Positions 7,112-14,753 are shown, numbered from the stretch's first letter. The stretch: 26,517 bases of DNA from JOPF133 sp052144935 (GCA_052144935.1 JBKQPR010000079.1:1-26517); one strand, 5' to 3'. Numbers and translations are program-made. Notes: generated by a model from the letters alone, not told the origin.

Positions 7112-7833
7112 AGCGGCTCTTTCGCAACCCGGGGCGCCGCATAGGGAGTGGGATCCAGCCGGTTCGCGTCTTCGAAACCGCGCCTGCGTTCCTCGCACTT
7201 ATTGCAGACGCCGCAATGGATGGATTCGCCGCCGGACACCCTGACCGGATCGATGCAGGAAAACGTGAGTTCCAGCGGGTAGTGAGCGCCCAGCCCGATC
7301 ACATCCGCTTTGGTCAGGTCCGCGAAAGGCCGCAGCAGAACCAAACGGCGGCTCAATGCCAGCGAAGCCGCCCCTTCCAACCGGTCGAAGAACTCCTTGC
7401 TGGCATCCGGGAAAGGATTCCCCGAAAGGATCCCCATGGCGATAGCGTGGACGTCATTAGCGGCGCACCAGACCGCGGACTTGGCAATCAGGAGAAGGTT
7501 GCGCCCGGGGAGCTCGACGGCGCGATCTTCGGTGGCCGCATCCGGCACTCCTTCGCCGGTGAGGCTCCAGTGCGAACCGTAGAGATCGTTCATCGGCACG
7601 GAAAGCGTGACGACTTCGCGAATCCGGCTGGAATGGACTGCGGCCAGAAACTTTCGGAAGTGCGCCATCTCGGCGTCTTCCCACACCAGGCCAAAGCGGA
7701 TAAACAGGGGGTGGACGCTCTCACATTGGGCGGAAAGCATCGCGCAAAGAACCGCGCTATCCAGGCCGCCGCCGGCCAGCACCGCGACCTTAGCGACCTT
7801 AGCCAGATTCGTTTCCAAAGGATGGCCCTGCAT
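7099..7833 (-). CDS. queC: 7-cyano-7-deazaguanine synthase (QueC)
   Basis: QueC uses ATP and ammonia to convert 7-carboxy-7-deazaguanine to preQ0. The 244-residue product has a PP-loop near its N-terminus, here LAGGGLDSAVL; most QueC proteins have SGGxDS, so the first Ser is replaced by Ala. It has the C-terminal zinc site with Cys residues in FSCID and HCGVCNKCEERRRGF. It heads an operon with queD (13-bp overlap) and a GT9 glycosyltransferase. The ATG at 7833 is preceded by GAGGGG with about 10 nt spacing. A weak TACACT -10-like box on the minus strand lies at 7869-7874. No preQ1 riboswitch consensus is visible in the leader. The altered PP-loop and operon partner leave open a role outside tRNA queuosine. 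Confidence 0.88.
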   Translation of the reverse strand: MQGHPLETNLAKVAKVAVLAGGGLDSAVLCAMLSAQCESVHPLFIRFGLVWEDAEMAHFRKFLAAVHSSRIREVVTLSVPMNDLYGSHWSLTGEGVPDAATEDRAVELPGRNLLLIAKSAVWCAANDVHAIAMGILSGNPFPDASKEFFDRLEGAASLALSRRLVLLRPFADLTKADVIGLGAHYPLELTFSCIDPVRVSGGESIHCGVCNKCEERRRGFEDANRLDPTPYAAPRVAKEPLCIS

Positions 7834-7906
7834 TTACAATAATCCCCTCGATCCCGTAGCCTCGTAATAGTGTACCTCCGACAAACCTCCAACTCCAAGG
7901 TTGGGT

Positions 7907-7926
7907 CCTCGAGGTTCCTCGAGGTA
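7907..7926. repeat. 20-bp direct repeat, copy 1 (double CCTCGAGG)
   Basis: CCTCGAGGTTCCTCGAGGTA contains two CCTCGAGG palindromes separated by TT. An identical 20-mer in the same orientation lies at 9197-9216, exactly 1290 bp away. The two copies bracket the zeta-toxin-like module, so they may be insertion-site or recombination repeats, or simply two copies of an intergenic repeat. Confidence 0.85.
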
Positions 7927-8042
7927 CGGCGACGAGCTCGTCGGTAAGCACGCAGCGCTCCTCCGGCCTTCGGTAGAAAAAATATCAATGGGGACGGGGC
8001 GGCCGGTGTCGAAATATCTTTTACAGGCGATCCCGGAAAAGT

Positions 8043-8075
8043 CGCGCTGCCTAATTTCTCCAGCTAGGCAGCGCG
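8043..8075. other. 11-bp-stem inverted repeat in the queC upstream region
   Basis: CGCGCTGCCTA at 8043-8053 and TAGGCAGCGCG at 8065-8075 form a perfect 11-bp stem with an 11-nt loop. No T-run follows on either strand, so it is not a canonical terminator. The whole stretch 7834-8149 contains no gene I can support. Besides this hairpin it holds the first 20-bp repeat and the queC leader. Confidence 0.6.
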
Positions 8076-8149
8076 TTGCCTCATCCATAGCATCGTTGGT
8101 TTCCGCTGGAGCGGAATGCCCAACCTGCCGATATCGGCATACCGCAAAA

Positions 8150-8756
8150 TCACTCCTCGTACTTCAGTGCGGTGATTGTTTTGATCGCCGCCTTCAGCCA
8201 GCGCGGCGGTGGATCTGGGATGTGGTGCATCGAGCCTTTGCTGGCTTCGAGAACCAAGATGGGGTCGGCGGCAAGCGCAGTATTATCAAAAACAAAAACT
8301 TCATCAAACTGCCGGATCGCGATCGGTAGGTGCCCCAGGCTCAGGTGATACGTCTCGCGGAGAACTTTGCCGGGCGCCGAATGGCCGCCGGCGTCGGCTC
8401 TATTCGCTACGCGCTCGATCGCGAGACGCGCACTGTTGACGGCCACGTACACCATGATGAGAATAAAACCTTGGGTCCGGGCGCGGTGGGCTTGTCTGAA
8501 GGCGATGTGGGTCCGCAGGGTTGTTTCAATGGCAAAGCTTTTTTCTGTTGCGGATGTGTTCCGCGACGAATTCTTCGCACTCTCGGTTTGCCTGCTGCCT
8601 GACCTGTGGTGAAATGCTGACGTAGCTGCCGCCGTTAAGAGCAGCAGCTACGTCGTCGACGTTGAAGTGATCAACGCCAAAATCTGCAAGGGGGAACGCG
8701 GATGATTTGCCGCTACCCGGAGGGCCGGCAACCACGATCATCTGGGGACTTGGCAC
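8150..8756 (-). pseudogene. Zeta-toxin-like ATPase, frameshifted at a six-base homopolymer
   Basis: The first frame (GTG8756, or ATG8741) encodes MIVVAGPPGSGKSSAF with a Walker A motif, then GVDHFNVDD and ANRECEEFVAEHI. It stops at 8526 after KKLCH. The second frame continues the protein without a break: SFAIETTLRTHI, then LAIERVANRADAGGH and ending ITALKYEE at 8150. Removing one base from the run of six T at 8539-8544 (six A in the message) joins the halves into about 201 residues, the normal size of zeta-type kinases that phosphorylate UDP-N-acetylglucosamine. The required shift is +1. It may be a sequencing error, a true inactivating indel, or corrected by transcriptional slippage. The upstream small basic gene overlaps it by 19 bp and could be its antitoxin. 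Confidence 0.75.
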
Positions 8757-9031
8757 CGGGAGCCGGGCCGCATGTCCGGCGGGAGTTCCTTCCGTATCCG
8801 TTTGCCGCGCTCGTCGATGATGCCGGCATCCCGGAGCTTTTTGACGGCGGTGCGAATGTTCACTCCCGCCTTCCGTTGCAGCTCCCTGATGTACGCCGCC
8901 TTCTCGCCAGGGTTATCAAAATCAACGTCGGCGATGGTGGGATCTTTCCCTGCGTCGGTCTTCCGGACCATGTCTTTTTGGCGCGCAGCGGATCTACGCT
9001 CCCCTTTTTTCCTCGGACGTTTTCTGGGCAT
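8738..9031 (-). CDS. Small basic protein upstream of zeta toxin (candidate antitoxin)
   Basis: The 97-residue product starts at ATG9031 with GGGAGGA 11 nt ahead. Its N-terminal 25 residues are very basic (MPRKRPRKKGERR). The centre, AAYIRELQRKAGVNIRTAVKKLRDAGIIDERG, looks like a helix-turn-helix or winged-helix DNA-binding unit in which the strand after the recognition helix is INDERG-like. I do not recognise the family by name. It overlaps the start of the zeta-toxin-like gene by 19 bp on the same strand. Antitoxins or regulators commonly occupy this position in zeta modules, so autoregulation of the operon is plausible but inferred. Confidence 0.6.
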   Translation of the reverse strand: MPRKRPRKKGERRSAARQKDMVRKTDAGKDPTIADVDFDNPGEKAAYIRELQRKAGVNIRTAVKKLRDAGIIDERGKRIRKELPPDMRPGSRCQVPR

Positions 9032-9196
9032 TTGAGTTTGCTTCCTCCCAAAAGGGTTGAAACAACCGCCCTTTTGTGGAAGAAGCAAAAACGCACCCCT
9101 TCCGTCAAAGCCCAGGGGAGGCCGCTCGAAACGGGATTCCCCCGACTTTCATCCTTTCATGATCCGCGACAGGTTGCAATAGCGGCGCACGCCTAG

Positions 9197-9216
9197 CCTC
9201 GAGGTTCCTCGAGGTA
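9197..9216. repeat. 20-bp direct repeat, copy 2
   Basis: This is identical to 7907-7926 and in the same orientation. It lies about 165 bp upstream of the start of the 9031 gene and 140 bp upstream of the hybrid kinase, in the intergenic region that carries both genes' promoters. Confidence 0.85.
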
Positions 9217-9356
9217 AGCCTGGGAACGGCTTGGGGCGTTCCGGCAGGCGCAATTCAGGCTAGCGCAATTTTGAGAGAAACGTAAGGTTCCCGACACTTC
9301 TTGAAAAGCCGCCCTCTAATGTCGGAGAATAGGGGCACGCGGAGGGGTCTCTCGCG

Positions 9357-10943
9357 ATGGGTAGTTTACTCGATAGCGGCAATGTGCATAAAGATCTGGC
9401 GGAACTGTTCCAGGAACTGTTCCGGAAGAGTGAAAAAATGGTGATTGCCCTGCTGGAATCGGCCTCTCAAGCCATCCTCAGCATCGACAAGAGCGGCCGG
9501 ATCGTGCTGGCGAATCGCCGTTGCGAAGAGATGTTCGGCTACAGCCGCGAAGAGCTCCTGGGCGCCAGCATCGAAACCCTGCTGCCGGAATCCAAGCGGA
9601 GCGTGCACACCCACGAACGCGAGGACTTCTTCCATCGCCCGCACGTCCGCCCGATGGGCCTCGGTATCGACCTGGCTGCCCGCCGCCGCGACGGCACGGA
9701 GTTTCCCGTCGAGGTGAGTCTCAGCTACATTGAAACCGAGGAAGGCGTTTTCGGCATCGCCTTCGTCAGCGACATCAGCCGGCGCAAACTGCTCGAGGAG
9801 CAGTTGCTGCACGCCCAGAAAATGGAAGCGGTCGGCCGCCTGGCGGGCGGCGTGGCGCACGATTTCAATAACATGCTCACCGTGATCGCCGGGTACAACC
9901 GCATGATCCTGGACGAGCTTTCCACCATGGACCCGTTGCGCGGCTATGCCGAGGAGATTCTCAAGGCCGCCGACCGCGCCGGCGCCATCACCAACCAGTT
10001 GCTGACCTTCAGCCGCCGCCAGATCGCCAAACCGCGCGTCATCCATCTCAACATGCTGATCGCCCAGACCGACAAGATGCTGCGCCGCCTCATCGGCGAG
10101 GATGTGCATCTGCAGCTCAACCTGCGTCCGGATGCCGGCAACATCAAGGCCGATCCCGGCCACGTGGAACAGGCCATCGTCAACCTGGTGGTGAACGCGC
10201 GCGACGCCATGCCCGGCGGCGGCCGGCTCACCATTGAAACCGCCAACGCCCACCTGGATGAACACTACACCCGCACGCATCTGGGCGTGCTCCCCGGCGA
10301 GTTCGTCATGGTGGCGGTGAGCGATACCGGCCATGGGATGGACGCCGAAACCCGCCGCCGCATCTTCGAGCCTTTTTTCACCACCAAGGAAAAAGGACGC
10401 GGCACGGGACTTGGACTGGCCACCGTCTACGGCATCGTCAAGCAGGCCGGCGGCGACATCTGGGTGTATAGCGAACCCGGCGGCGGCTCAACCTTCAAAC
10501 TGTATTTCCCGCGGGTTGCGGAACCCCTCAGCGAAGCGCCGGCCGACGGCGATGGGGAAGCCGTGAAGACCAACGGCCGGGAAACCATCCTGCTGGTGGA
10601 GGACGAAACGGCGGTTCGCGATCTGACCTTGAAAATACTCCTGCAGTTGGGATACTCCGTCCTCACCGCCCAGAGCGGCGACGATGCCTTGCGCGTCAGC
10701 CAGGCGCACACGGGCGAACTTTCGCTGCTGCTCACCGACGTGGTGATGCCCGGTATGAGCGGGCGGCAATTGGCCGACGCTATGATCGTACTGCGCCCCA
10801 GCATCAAAGTGCTGTTTCTATCCGGCTATACGGAAGACACCGTGGTGCACCACGGGGTGCTCGATTCGGGCGTGGATTTTCTGCCCAAGCCGTTCAGCCG
10901 CGAAGTGCTGAGCAAAAAATTGCGCGAGATTCTGGCGCGATAA
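9357..10943 (+). CDS. PAS hybrid sensor histidine kinase with C-terminal receiver
   Basis: The 528-residue protein has no membrane segment, so it senses a cytoplasmic signal. Domains in order are: a short N-terminal helix; PAS at about 28-140 (ILSIDKSGRIVLANRRCEEMFGY); HisKA with the phospho-acceptor His168 in AGGVAHDFNNML; a HATPase_c domain with N-box NLVVNARDAM, G1 DTGHGMD, F-box FEPFFTTK and G2 GTGLGLATVYG; and a CheY-like receiver at about 405-525 with Asp461 in LLTDVVMPG and a conserved Lys in PKPF. This architecture is the soluble PAS-kinase-REC type common in Acidobacteria. The ATG at 9357 has GGAGGGG with 9 nt spacing. It stands alone, with no cognate output regulator nearby, so its phosphotransfer partner is unknown. 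Confidence 0.95.
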   Translation: MGSLLDSGNVHKDLAELFQELFRKSEKMVIALLESASQAILSIDKSGRIVLANRRCEEMFGYSREELLGASIETLLPESKRSVHTHEREDFFHRPHVRPMGLGIDLAARRRDGTEFPVEVSLSYIETEEGVFGIAFVSDISRRKLLEEQLLHAQKMEAVGRLAGGVAHDFNNMLTVIAGYNRMILDELSTMDPLRGYAEEILKAADRAGAITNQLLTFSRRQIAKPRVIHLNMLIAQTDKMLRRLIGEDVHLQLNLRPDAGNIKADPGHVEQAIVNLVVNARDAMPGGGRLTIETANAHLDEHYTRTHLGVLPGEFVMVAVSDTGHGMDAETRRRIFEPFFTTKEKGRGTGLGLATVYGIVKQAGGDIWVYSEPGGGSTFKLYFPRVAEPLSEAPADGDGEAVKTNGRETILLVEDETAVRDLTLKILLQLGYSVLTAQSGDDALRVSQAHTGELSLLLTDVVMPGMSGRQLADAMIVLRPSIKVLFLSGYTEDTVVHHGVLDSGVDFLPKPFSREVLSKKLREILAR

Positions 10944-10956
10944 GAGAAGCGATCAG

Positions 10957-11050
10957 TTCACCGCGGAGACACGGAGGAAAACGCGGAGAAAACAAAAATC
11001 TTGATCTTCTCTCCGCGTCTTCCTCCGCGTCTCCGTGTCTCCGCGGTGAA
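10957..11050. repeat. Long intergenic inverted repeat (TTCACCGCGGAGACACGGAG)
   Basis: The left arm begins TTCACCGCGGAGACACGGAG and continues with AAAACGCGGAGAA. The right arm ends CTCCGTGTCTCCGCGGTGAA at 11050. The arms, about 34 bp each and nearly perfect, would fold into a long hairpin around an AT-rich centre. It sits between the convergent kinase and VOC genes. A half copy lies at 3090-3126, so this is a dispersed family; very similar elements are familiar from soil bacteria genomes. It may also act as a bidirectional transcription stop. Confidence 0.85.
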
Positions 11051-11057
11051 TCCTGGG

Positions 11058-11471
11058 TTACCTCAACTCCGCCGTTCCAGCGCAGGCGAGTTCCGTTTCG
11101 GGTGCCGCCTCCCGGTTCACCTCCCACAGGTAGATCTCGTTGCCATCGGGATCTTCCAGATGAACAAAGTTCCCGGCCTCATCCCGGATGATCGATCCCT
11201 TGACTTGCACCCCCTTTTCGCTGAGGCGCGACACCACGCGCTCGATGGCGTCATCGATTTCCAAACCCAGCATCACGGCTCCCTTGGTTCCGGGCGCCGG
11301 ATACTTCGGCGAAGCCGGATGCAGACCGATGGTGAGCCCCTTTCCAGCCTCTACCGTGGCCCAGTGGTCGCCAAAGCGATTGGTGAGCTTAAGCCCTAAG
11401 ACTTCCGTGTAGAATCGGACAGCCCGATCCATGTTGGAGACGAATACGGTTGCGTTGCCGCCGCAGATCAT
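11058..11471 (-). CDS. VOC-superfamily (glyoxalase/bleomycin-resistance-like) protein
   Basis: The 137-residue product has the paired beta-alpha-beta-beta-beta modules of the vicinal oxygen chelate fold. The first opens VFVSNMDRAVRFYTEVLGLKL; the second contains GLEIDDAIERVVSRL and ends NFVHLEDPDGNEIYLWE, whose Glu residues are usual metal ligands. Such proteins act as glyoxalases, dioxygenases or antibiotic-binding proteins, and the substrate cannot be assigned. The last about 17 residues (AAPETELACAGTAELR) extend beyond the fold. The gene is divergent from the GntR-type regulator with an 80-bp shared intergenic region, so the regulator may control it; this is inference from position. Confidence 0.85.
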   Translation of the reverse strand: MICGGNATVFVSNMDRAVRFYTEVLGLKLTNRFGDHWATVEAGKGLTIGLHPASPKYPAPGTKGAVMLGLEIDDAIERVVSRLSEKGVQVKGSIIRDEAGNFVHLEDPDGNEIYLWEVNREAAPETELACAGTAELR

Positions 11472-11551
11472 ACTTTTTGCTCCTCCCTTCCTACCTCATC
11501 ATATTCGCCGAATGGGTGCACAATGAAAAGAGCCACTGGAGAGGGCCACTT

Positions 11552-11935
11552 ATGAGCCGGCGCCGGGAACTGTTTGTGCCGCCGATCGAGCTGGACAGGG
11601 CGTCCGGGATTCCGCTGCACCGCCAGATCTATCGTCAGATCGGGCGGACTATCCGGGGCGGCGCGATCCACAATGGGGCCCGCCTGCCCTCGACGCGAGT
11701 CATGGCAAGACTATTGCACGTCTCCAGAAACACCGTGCTCGCCGCTTACGAGGATCTCGCGGCGGACGATCTGCTGCGGGGAGAAAGAGGCGCCGGTATG
11801 CGAGTCAATCATGGCGCTCCAACCCCCGAGTTGACATGGCTCGGGCTGCGGGATGTGATTCGAGCGGCGGGCTACCCGGCAAGAGTTCTGGCCCTCGAGG
11901 ATCAGGACGGAAATTCCCTCTATATTCGCTGTTGA
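11552..11935 (+). CDS. Short GntR-family transcriptional regulator (wHTH only)
   Basis: From ATG11552, with GGAGAGGG and 6 nt spacing, the product is 127 residues. Residues about 13-78 form a GntR winged helix: IPLHRQIYRQIGRTIRGG, then ARLPSTRVMARLLHVSRNTV and AYEDLAADDLL. The DNA-binding region resembles MocR/PdxR proteins, but the large aminotransferase-like effector domain is missing. Instead there is a 45-residue tail (LGLRDVIRAAGYPARVLALEDQDGNSLYIRC). This may be a naturally short regulator or a domain remnant; the clean start and stop and coherent tail favour a functional gene. It is divergent from the VOC gene. The extended frame back to 11450 overlaps that gene and lacks support. Confidence 0.8.
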   Translation: MSRRRELFVPPIELDRASGIPLHRQIYRQIGRTIRGGAIHNGARLPSTRVMARLLHVSRNTVLAAYEDLAADDLLRGERGAGMRVNHGAPTPELTWLGLRDVIRAAGYPARVLALEDQDGNSLYIRC

Positions 11936-11941
11936 GGCCCT

Positions 11942-14035
11942 CTACCCCAGCGCCCCCGGATTCGCCACCGTGGAGAGGTCCCCCAGTTCCTCGCCCAGGT
12001 ACTTCTGCCGCAGCAGGCGGCGAACAATCTTGCCGCTCTGTGTTTTAGGCAGCTCGGCGGCCACGATCACCTCGCGCGGGCGGAACGTGGGTCCCATCAC
12101 TTCGACCACCGTGGCGCACACCGCCGCCGGATCGAGCGCCGCGCCGGGCCGCGCCACCGCATAGCCCACGATGGCCTCGCCCTTCAGTTCGTCAGGCACT
12201 CCGATCACCGCCGCTTCCGCCACTCCCGGATGCTGCAGCATGGCCTCCTCCACTTCCGCCGGACCCACCTTGCGCCCCGCCACGTTCATGGATTCGTCCG
12301 CCCGCCCGTGCAGGAACCAGTGCCCGTCGGCATCCACGCTGGCCCAGTCGCCGTGGTACCACATGCCTGGAAAGCGCGACCAGTAGGTGTCCAGATACCG
12401 CTGCGGGTCGCCCCAGATGCCGCGCGTCATGGAAGGCGCGGGCCGCGTGCATACAAGGTAGCCGGTCCGCCCGCGCACCGGAATGCCGCGCTCGTCCACC
12501 ACCTCGGTGGCCATGCCGGGCGCGGGACCGCCCAACGAGCACGGCTTCAGCGGCTGAATCGGCAGCGGTAACAGGAAGCAGCCCACGATCTCCGTGCCGC
12601 CCGAGATGTTGATGATGGGACATCGCCCGCGTCCCACTCGCTCGAAGAACCACAGCCAGGAAGCCTCATCCCACGGCTCGCCGGTGGATCCCAGCAGGCG
12701 CAGCGATTCCATCGGCGGCAGCTCCCCCGCCCTCCTGCTCAGCATCCTGACGGCGGTGGGCGAAACGCCGAAGGTGGTGATGCCGTGCCGCTCGATGGTC
12801 TCCCAAAGCCGGCCCGCGGAGGGATAATCCGGCGCGCCATCGTACATAAAGATCGTGCCGCCGAACAGGTGGTTTCCCAGGATGCTCCACGGTCCCATCA
12901 TCCAGCCGATGTCGGACAGCCAGAAGAAGCGGTCGCTCTCGCGGTGGTCGAAGCCCAGCCAGATTTCCTTGCCCATCTGCGCCAGGCAGCCGGCATGCGT
13001 GTGTACCGTGCCCTTGGGCTTCCCGGTGGTGCCGGAGGTGTAGAGCAGGAAGGCGCGGGCTTCGGAATCGAGCGCGGCGGTGGGCGCTTCGGCGGGCTGA
13101 TCCGCGAACAGCGGTTCCGGCCCTACCACGATGGTATGCTCCACCGTGCGCGGCGGCATGCTGTGGAGCATGCTGTGTAGCTTGGCGGCCAGCGGCAGCG
13201 CCTTGCCGCGCCGCATCAGCCGCTCCGCGGTGAACAGCACGCGCGCCCCGGAATCGTTCAGGCGCGTGGCGATGGCGCCCGTCCCGAAGCCCGCGAAGAT
13301 GGGCACCACCGTCAGCCCCAATTTGAAGCAGCCGTACAGGATCGCCAGAATCTCCGGGATCATGGGCATCGCCAGAGCCACGCGGTCGCCCGGTTCCAGG
13401 CCCATGGCGGCCAGGCCGTTGGCCACCCGGTTGGCGTCGCGGCGCAGATCCGCGAAGGTCACCTGGCGAGTGGCCCCGCTCTCGGATTCCCAAATGCAAG
13501 CCACCCGTCCGTGTCCGGCCCCTGGTAAGGCCCCAGTTCCGGCTCCGGCTCCGGGGCCGGCTCCAGGGCCGGCTCCAGGTAAGGCCTCGGCTCCGGGTCC
13601 GGCTCCGGGTCCGGCTCCGGCTCCGGGTCCGGCTCCGGGTCCGGCTCCGGTTCCGGTTCCGGCTCCGTGGATGGCCCCGGGTAAGGCCCCGGTTCCGAGT
13701 CCGGGTCCGGCTCCGGCGCCGGCCGAGGTCTCGGCCCAGCGGTCCAGACAATTGTGCGCGATATTGATTCGGCCGCCCACGAACCACTGCGCCCACTCGG
13801 GGCCGTTGGTCAAATCGAGCACCTGGCGGTAAGAGTGGAACCACTCGACGCGCATTTCGCGCATCATTTCGTCCCAGAAGCGCTCGGGGTTTTCGCGCGA
13901 GAAGCGCAGGAAGTCGTCGCGGTCCGCAAACCCAAGGCGCCGCATGAAGCGCCAGACGTTGGTCCGTTCGATGAACTCCGGTGCAGGCTCCCAGATCGTG
14001 GCAGGCGCCTCCCCGCCTGTGTCCTGTTGTAGCAC
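11942..14035 (-). CDS. AMP-forming acyl-CoA synthetase (acetyl-CoA synthetase-like) with repeat expansion
   Basis: The 697-residue enzyme belongs to the ANL superfamily and activates a short-chain acid as acyl-AMP before transfer to CoA. Seen are the N-terminal ACS cap (ERTNVWRFMRRLGF), the ATP-binding loop LLYTSGTTGKPKGTVHTHAG, YHGDWASVDADG, the hinge GRADESMNVAGRKVGP, and PKTQSGKIVRRLLR with the catalytic Lys. Between RWAET (about residue 102) and RVACIWESE (about 176) lies an in-frame stretch of roughly 72 residues made almost only of Gly, Ala, Pro and Thr, encoded by a hexanucleotide-type tandem repeat; relatives have a few residues here. Without it the length would be about 625. Start GTG14035 lacks a clear ribosome binding site. 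Substrate range is not determinable. Confidence 0.88.
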   Translation of the reverse strand: MLQQDTGGEAPATIWEPAPEFIERTNVWRFMRRLGFADRDDFLRFSRENPERFWDEMMREMRVEWFHSYRQVLDLTNGPEWAQWFVGGRINIAHNCLDRWAETSAGAGAGPGLGTGALPGAIHGAGTGTGAGPGAGPGAGAGPGAGPGAEALPGAGPGAGPGAGAGTGALPGAGHGRVACIWESESGATRQVTFADLRRDANRVANGLAAMGLEPGDRVALAMPMIPEILAILYGCFKLGLTVVPIFAGFGTGAIATRLNDSGARVLFTAERLMRRGKALPLAAKLHSMLHSMPPRTVEHTIVVGPEPLFADQPAEAPTAALDSEARAFLLYTSGTTGKPKGTVHTHAGCLAQMGKEIWLGFDHRESDRFFWLSDIGWMMGPWSILGNHLFGGTIFMYDGAPDYPSAGRLWETIERHGITTFGVSPTAVRMLSRRAGELPPMESLRLLGSTGEPWDEASWLWFFERVGRGRCPIINISGGTEIVGCFLLPLPIQPLKPCSLGGPAPGMATEVVDERGIPVRGRTGYLVCTRPAPSMTRGIWGDPQRYLDTYWSRFPGMWYHGDWASVDADGHWFLHGRADESMNVAGRKVGPAEVEEAMLQHPGVAEAAVIGVPDELKGEAIVGYAVARPGAALDPAAVCATVVEVMGPTFRPREVIVAAELPKTQSGKIVRRLLRQKYLGEELGDLSTVANPGALG
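13514..13730 (-). repeat. Coding hexanucleotide repeat inside the acyl-CoA synthetase gene
   Basis: On the plus strand the array is built of GGCTCC/GGGTCC/GGTTCC-type hexamers (for example GGCTCCGGGTCC) interspersed with GGTAAGGCC blocks. Translated from the minus strand it gives GAGPGAGPGAGAGPGAG-like sequence. All indels are multiples of three, so the reading frame is preserved. Confidence 0.9.
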
Positions 14036-14086
14036 AAGCGGGCAACCATGCCACCGGCAAGCTGGTCTATGCTAAGGGGAAGAGCC

Positions 14087-14626
14087 GTGCTTCAGGTAAA
14101 CAGACGATTCCGCCGGACCCTCCTTCCACTGGCGTGGTCCGTGGTGTTGGCGGGCGGCGCCAATTCCGGCCATGCCGGCGCCGACGCCCCCGCGGCTGCC
14201 CCGGTCACCCCGTTGACGGTGTGCGAGGTCCTTCGCGATTTGCCCGCTCACACGGGCAAGAATGTGGCCGTGCTGGGCCGCTACTCCTTTCGCGAAAAGG
14301 GCGGCAGTTGGGTTTCCGAGGACGCCTGCGACCCGGCCGGGACCGCACAGCCCCAGGGCGGGTCTCCGGAGCTTTGGATGACCGTAGACCGCACGGGGCC
14401 CAGGTTGCCCGACGACTACGAGCTGGACGGCCCGGCGCTGCACCGTAAATTGGCCGAGATCGAGCGCCACACCACCCTGGCCAAGTTCCGTTTCGGCACT
14501 CCGGATTACGACCGCTGGGCAGTGATCTGGGGCCGCGTGGAGCCACGCAAGGGCGAAGAAGCCCGCAAGGCCGCCGCCAACCTGCTCTACCGCGGCGAGG
14601 GCGTGATCTACTTCATCACGCAGTAG
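14087..14626 (+). CDS. Secreted protein of unknown function
   Basis: Starting at GTG14087, which has AAGGGGA 6 nt ahead, the 179-residue product begins with Arg-rich residues and a hydrophobic stretch (LLPLAWSVVLAGGANSGHAGA) consistent with export. The mature part opens LTVCEVLRDLPAHTGKNVAVLGRYSF, which resembles the short nucleic-acid-binding-fold (OB-like) secreted proteins of Acidobacteria. A second Cys is in SEDACDPAG. It ends GEGVIYFITQ. The family has no function that I can name. Upstream in-frame ATGs at 14048 and 14069 exist but lack a ribosome binding site and would put extra residues before the signal peptide. It is divergent from the acyl-CoA synthetase. Confidence 0.65.
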   Translation: MLQVNRRFRRTLLPLAWSVVLAGGANSGHAGADAPAAAPVTPLTVCEVLRDLPAHTGKNVAVLGRYSFREKGGSWVSEDACDPAGTAQPQGGSPELWMTVDRTGPRLPDDYELDGPALHRKLAEIERHTTLAKFRFGTPDYDRWAVIWGRVEPRKGEEARKAAANLLYRGEGVIYFITQ

Positions 14627-14690
14627 GCAGTACCTGGCCCAGCCGGCTCCTGGCGTCTCCACCGTTCGCAACGGTTCGCGCCAATCGTGG

Positions 14691-14710
14691 GGCAGGCGCT
14701 TTCGCCTGCC
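14691..14710. repeat. REP-like hairpin, single copy
   Basis: GGCAGGCG-CTTT-CGCCTGCC forms an 8-bp stem with a 4-nt loop. The arms match the first hairpin of the pair at 5544-5564 (GGCAGGCG/CGCCTGCC), so it is a lone member of the same dispersed family. A smaller hairpin, ACCGTT-CGC-AACGGT, lies just upstream at 14661-14675. Confidence 0.65.
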
Positions 14711-14753
14711 AACCGTACGATCGAGCAGCCAACATGGCCCCCGCGTGCTCATC

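Noticed and set aside
7834..7930. preQ1 riboswitch ahead of queC
   Set aside because: No preQ1-I, -II or -III consensus core could be matched in the leader, only GAGGTTT-like pieces that also belong to the repeat sequence.
7834..8088. Small minus-strand frame of 84 codons
   Set aside because: It runs through the 11-bp-stem hairpin and the 20-bp repeat, has no ribosome binding site and matches nothing known.
8526..8560. Programmed -1 frameshift at A AAA AAG in the zeta-toxin-like gene
   Set aside because: The slippery heptamer is in the right register for -1, but joining the two halves requires +1 (or -2), so a dnaX-type shift does not restore the protein.
9366..10334. Minus-strand frame of 322 codons
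   Set aside because: It is antisense to the hybrid kinase, where every domain motif is intact on the plus strand.
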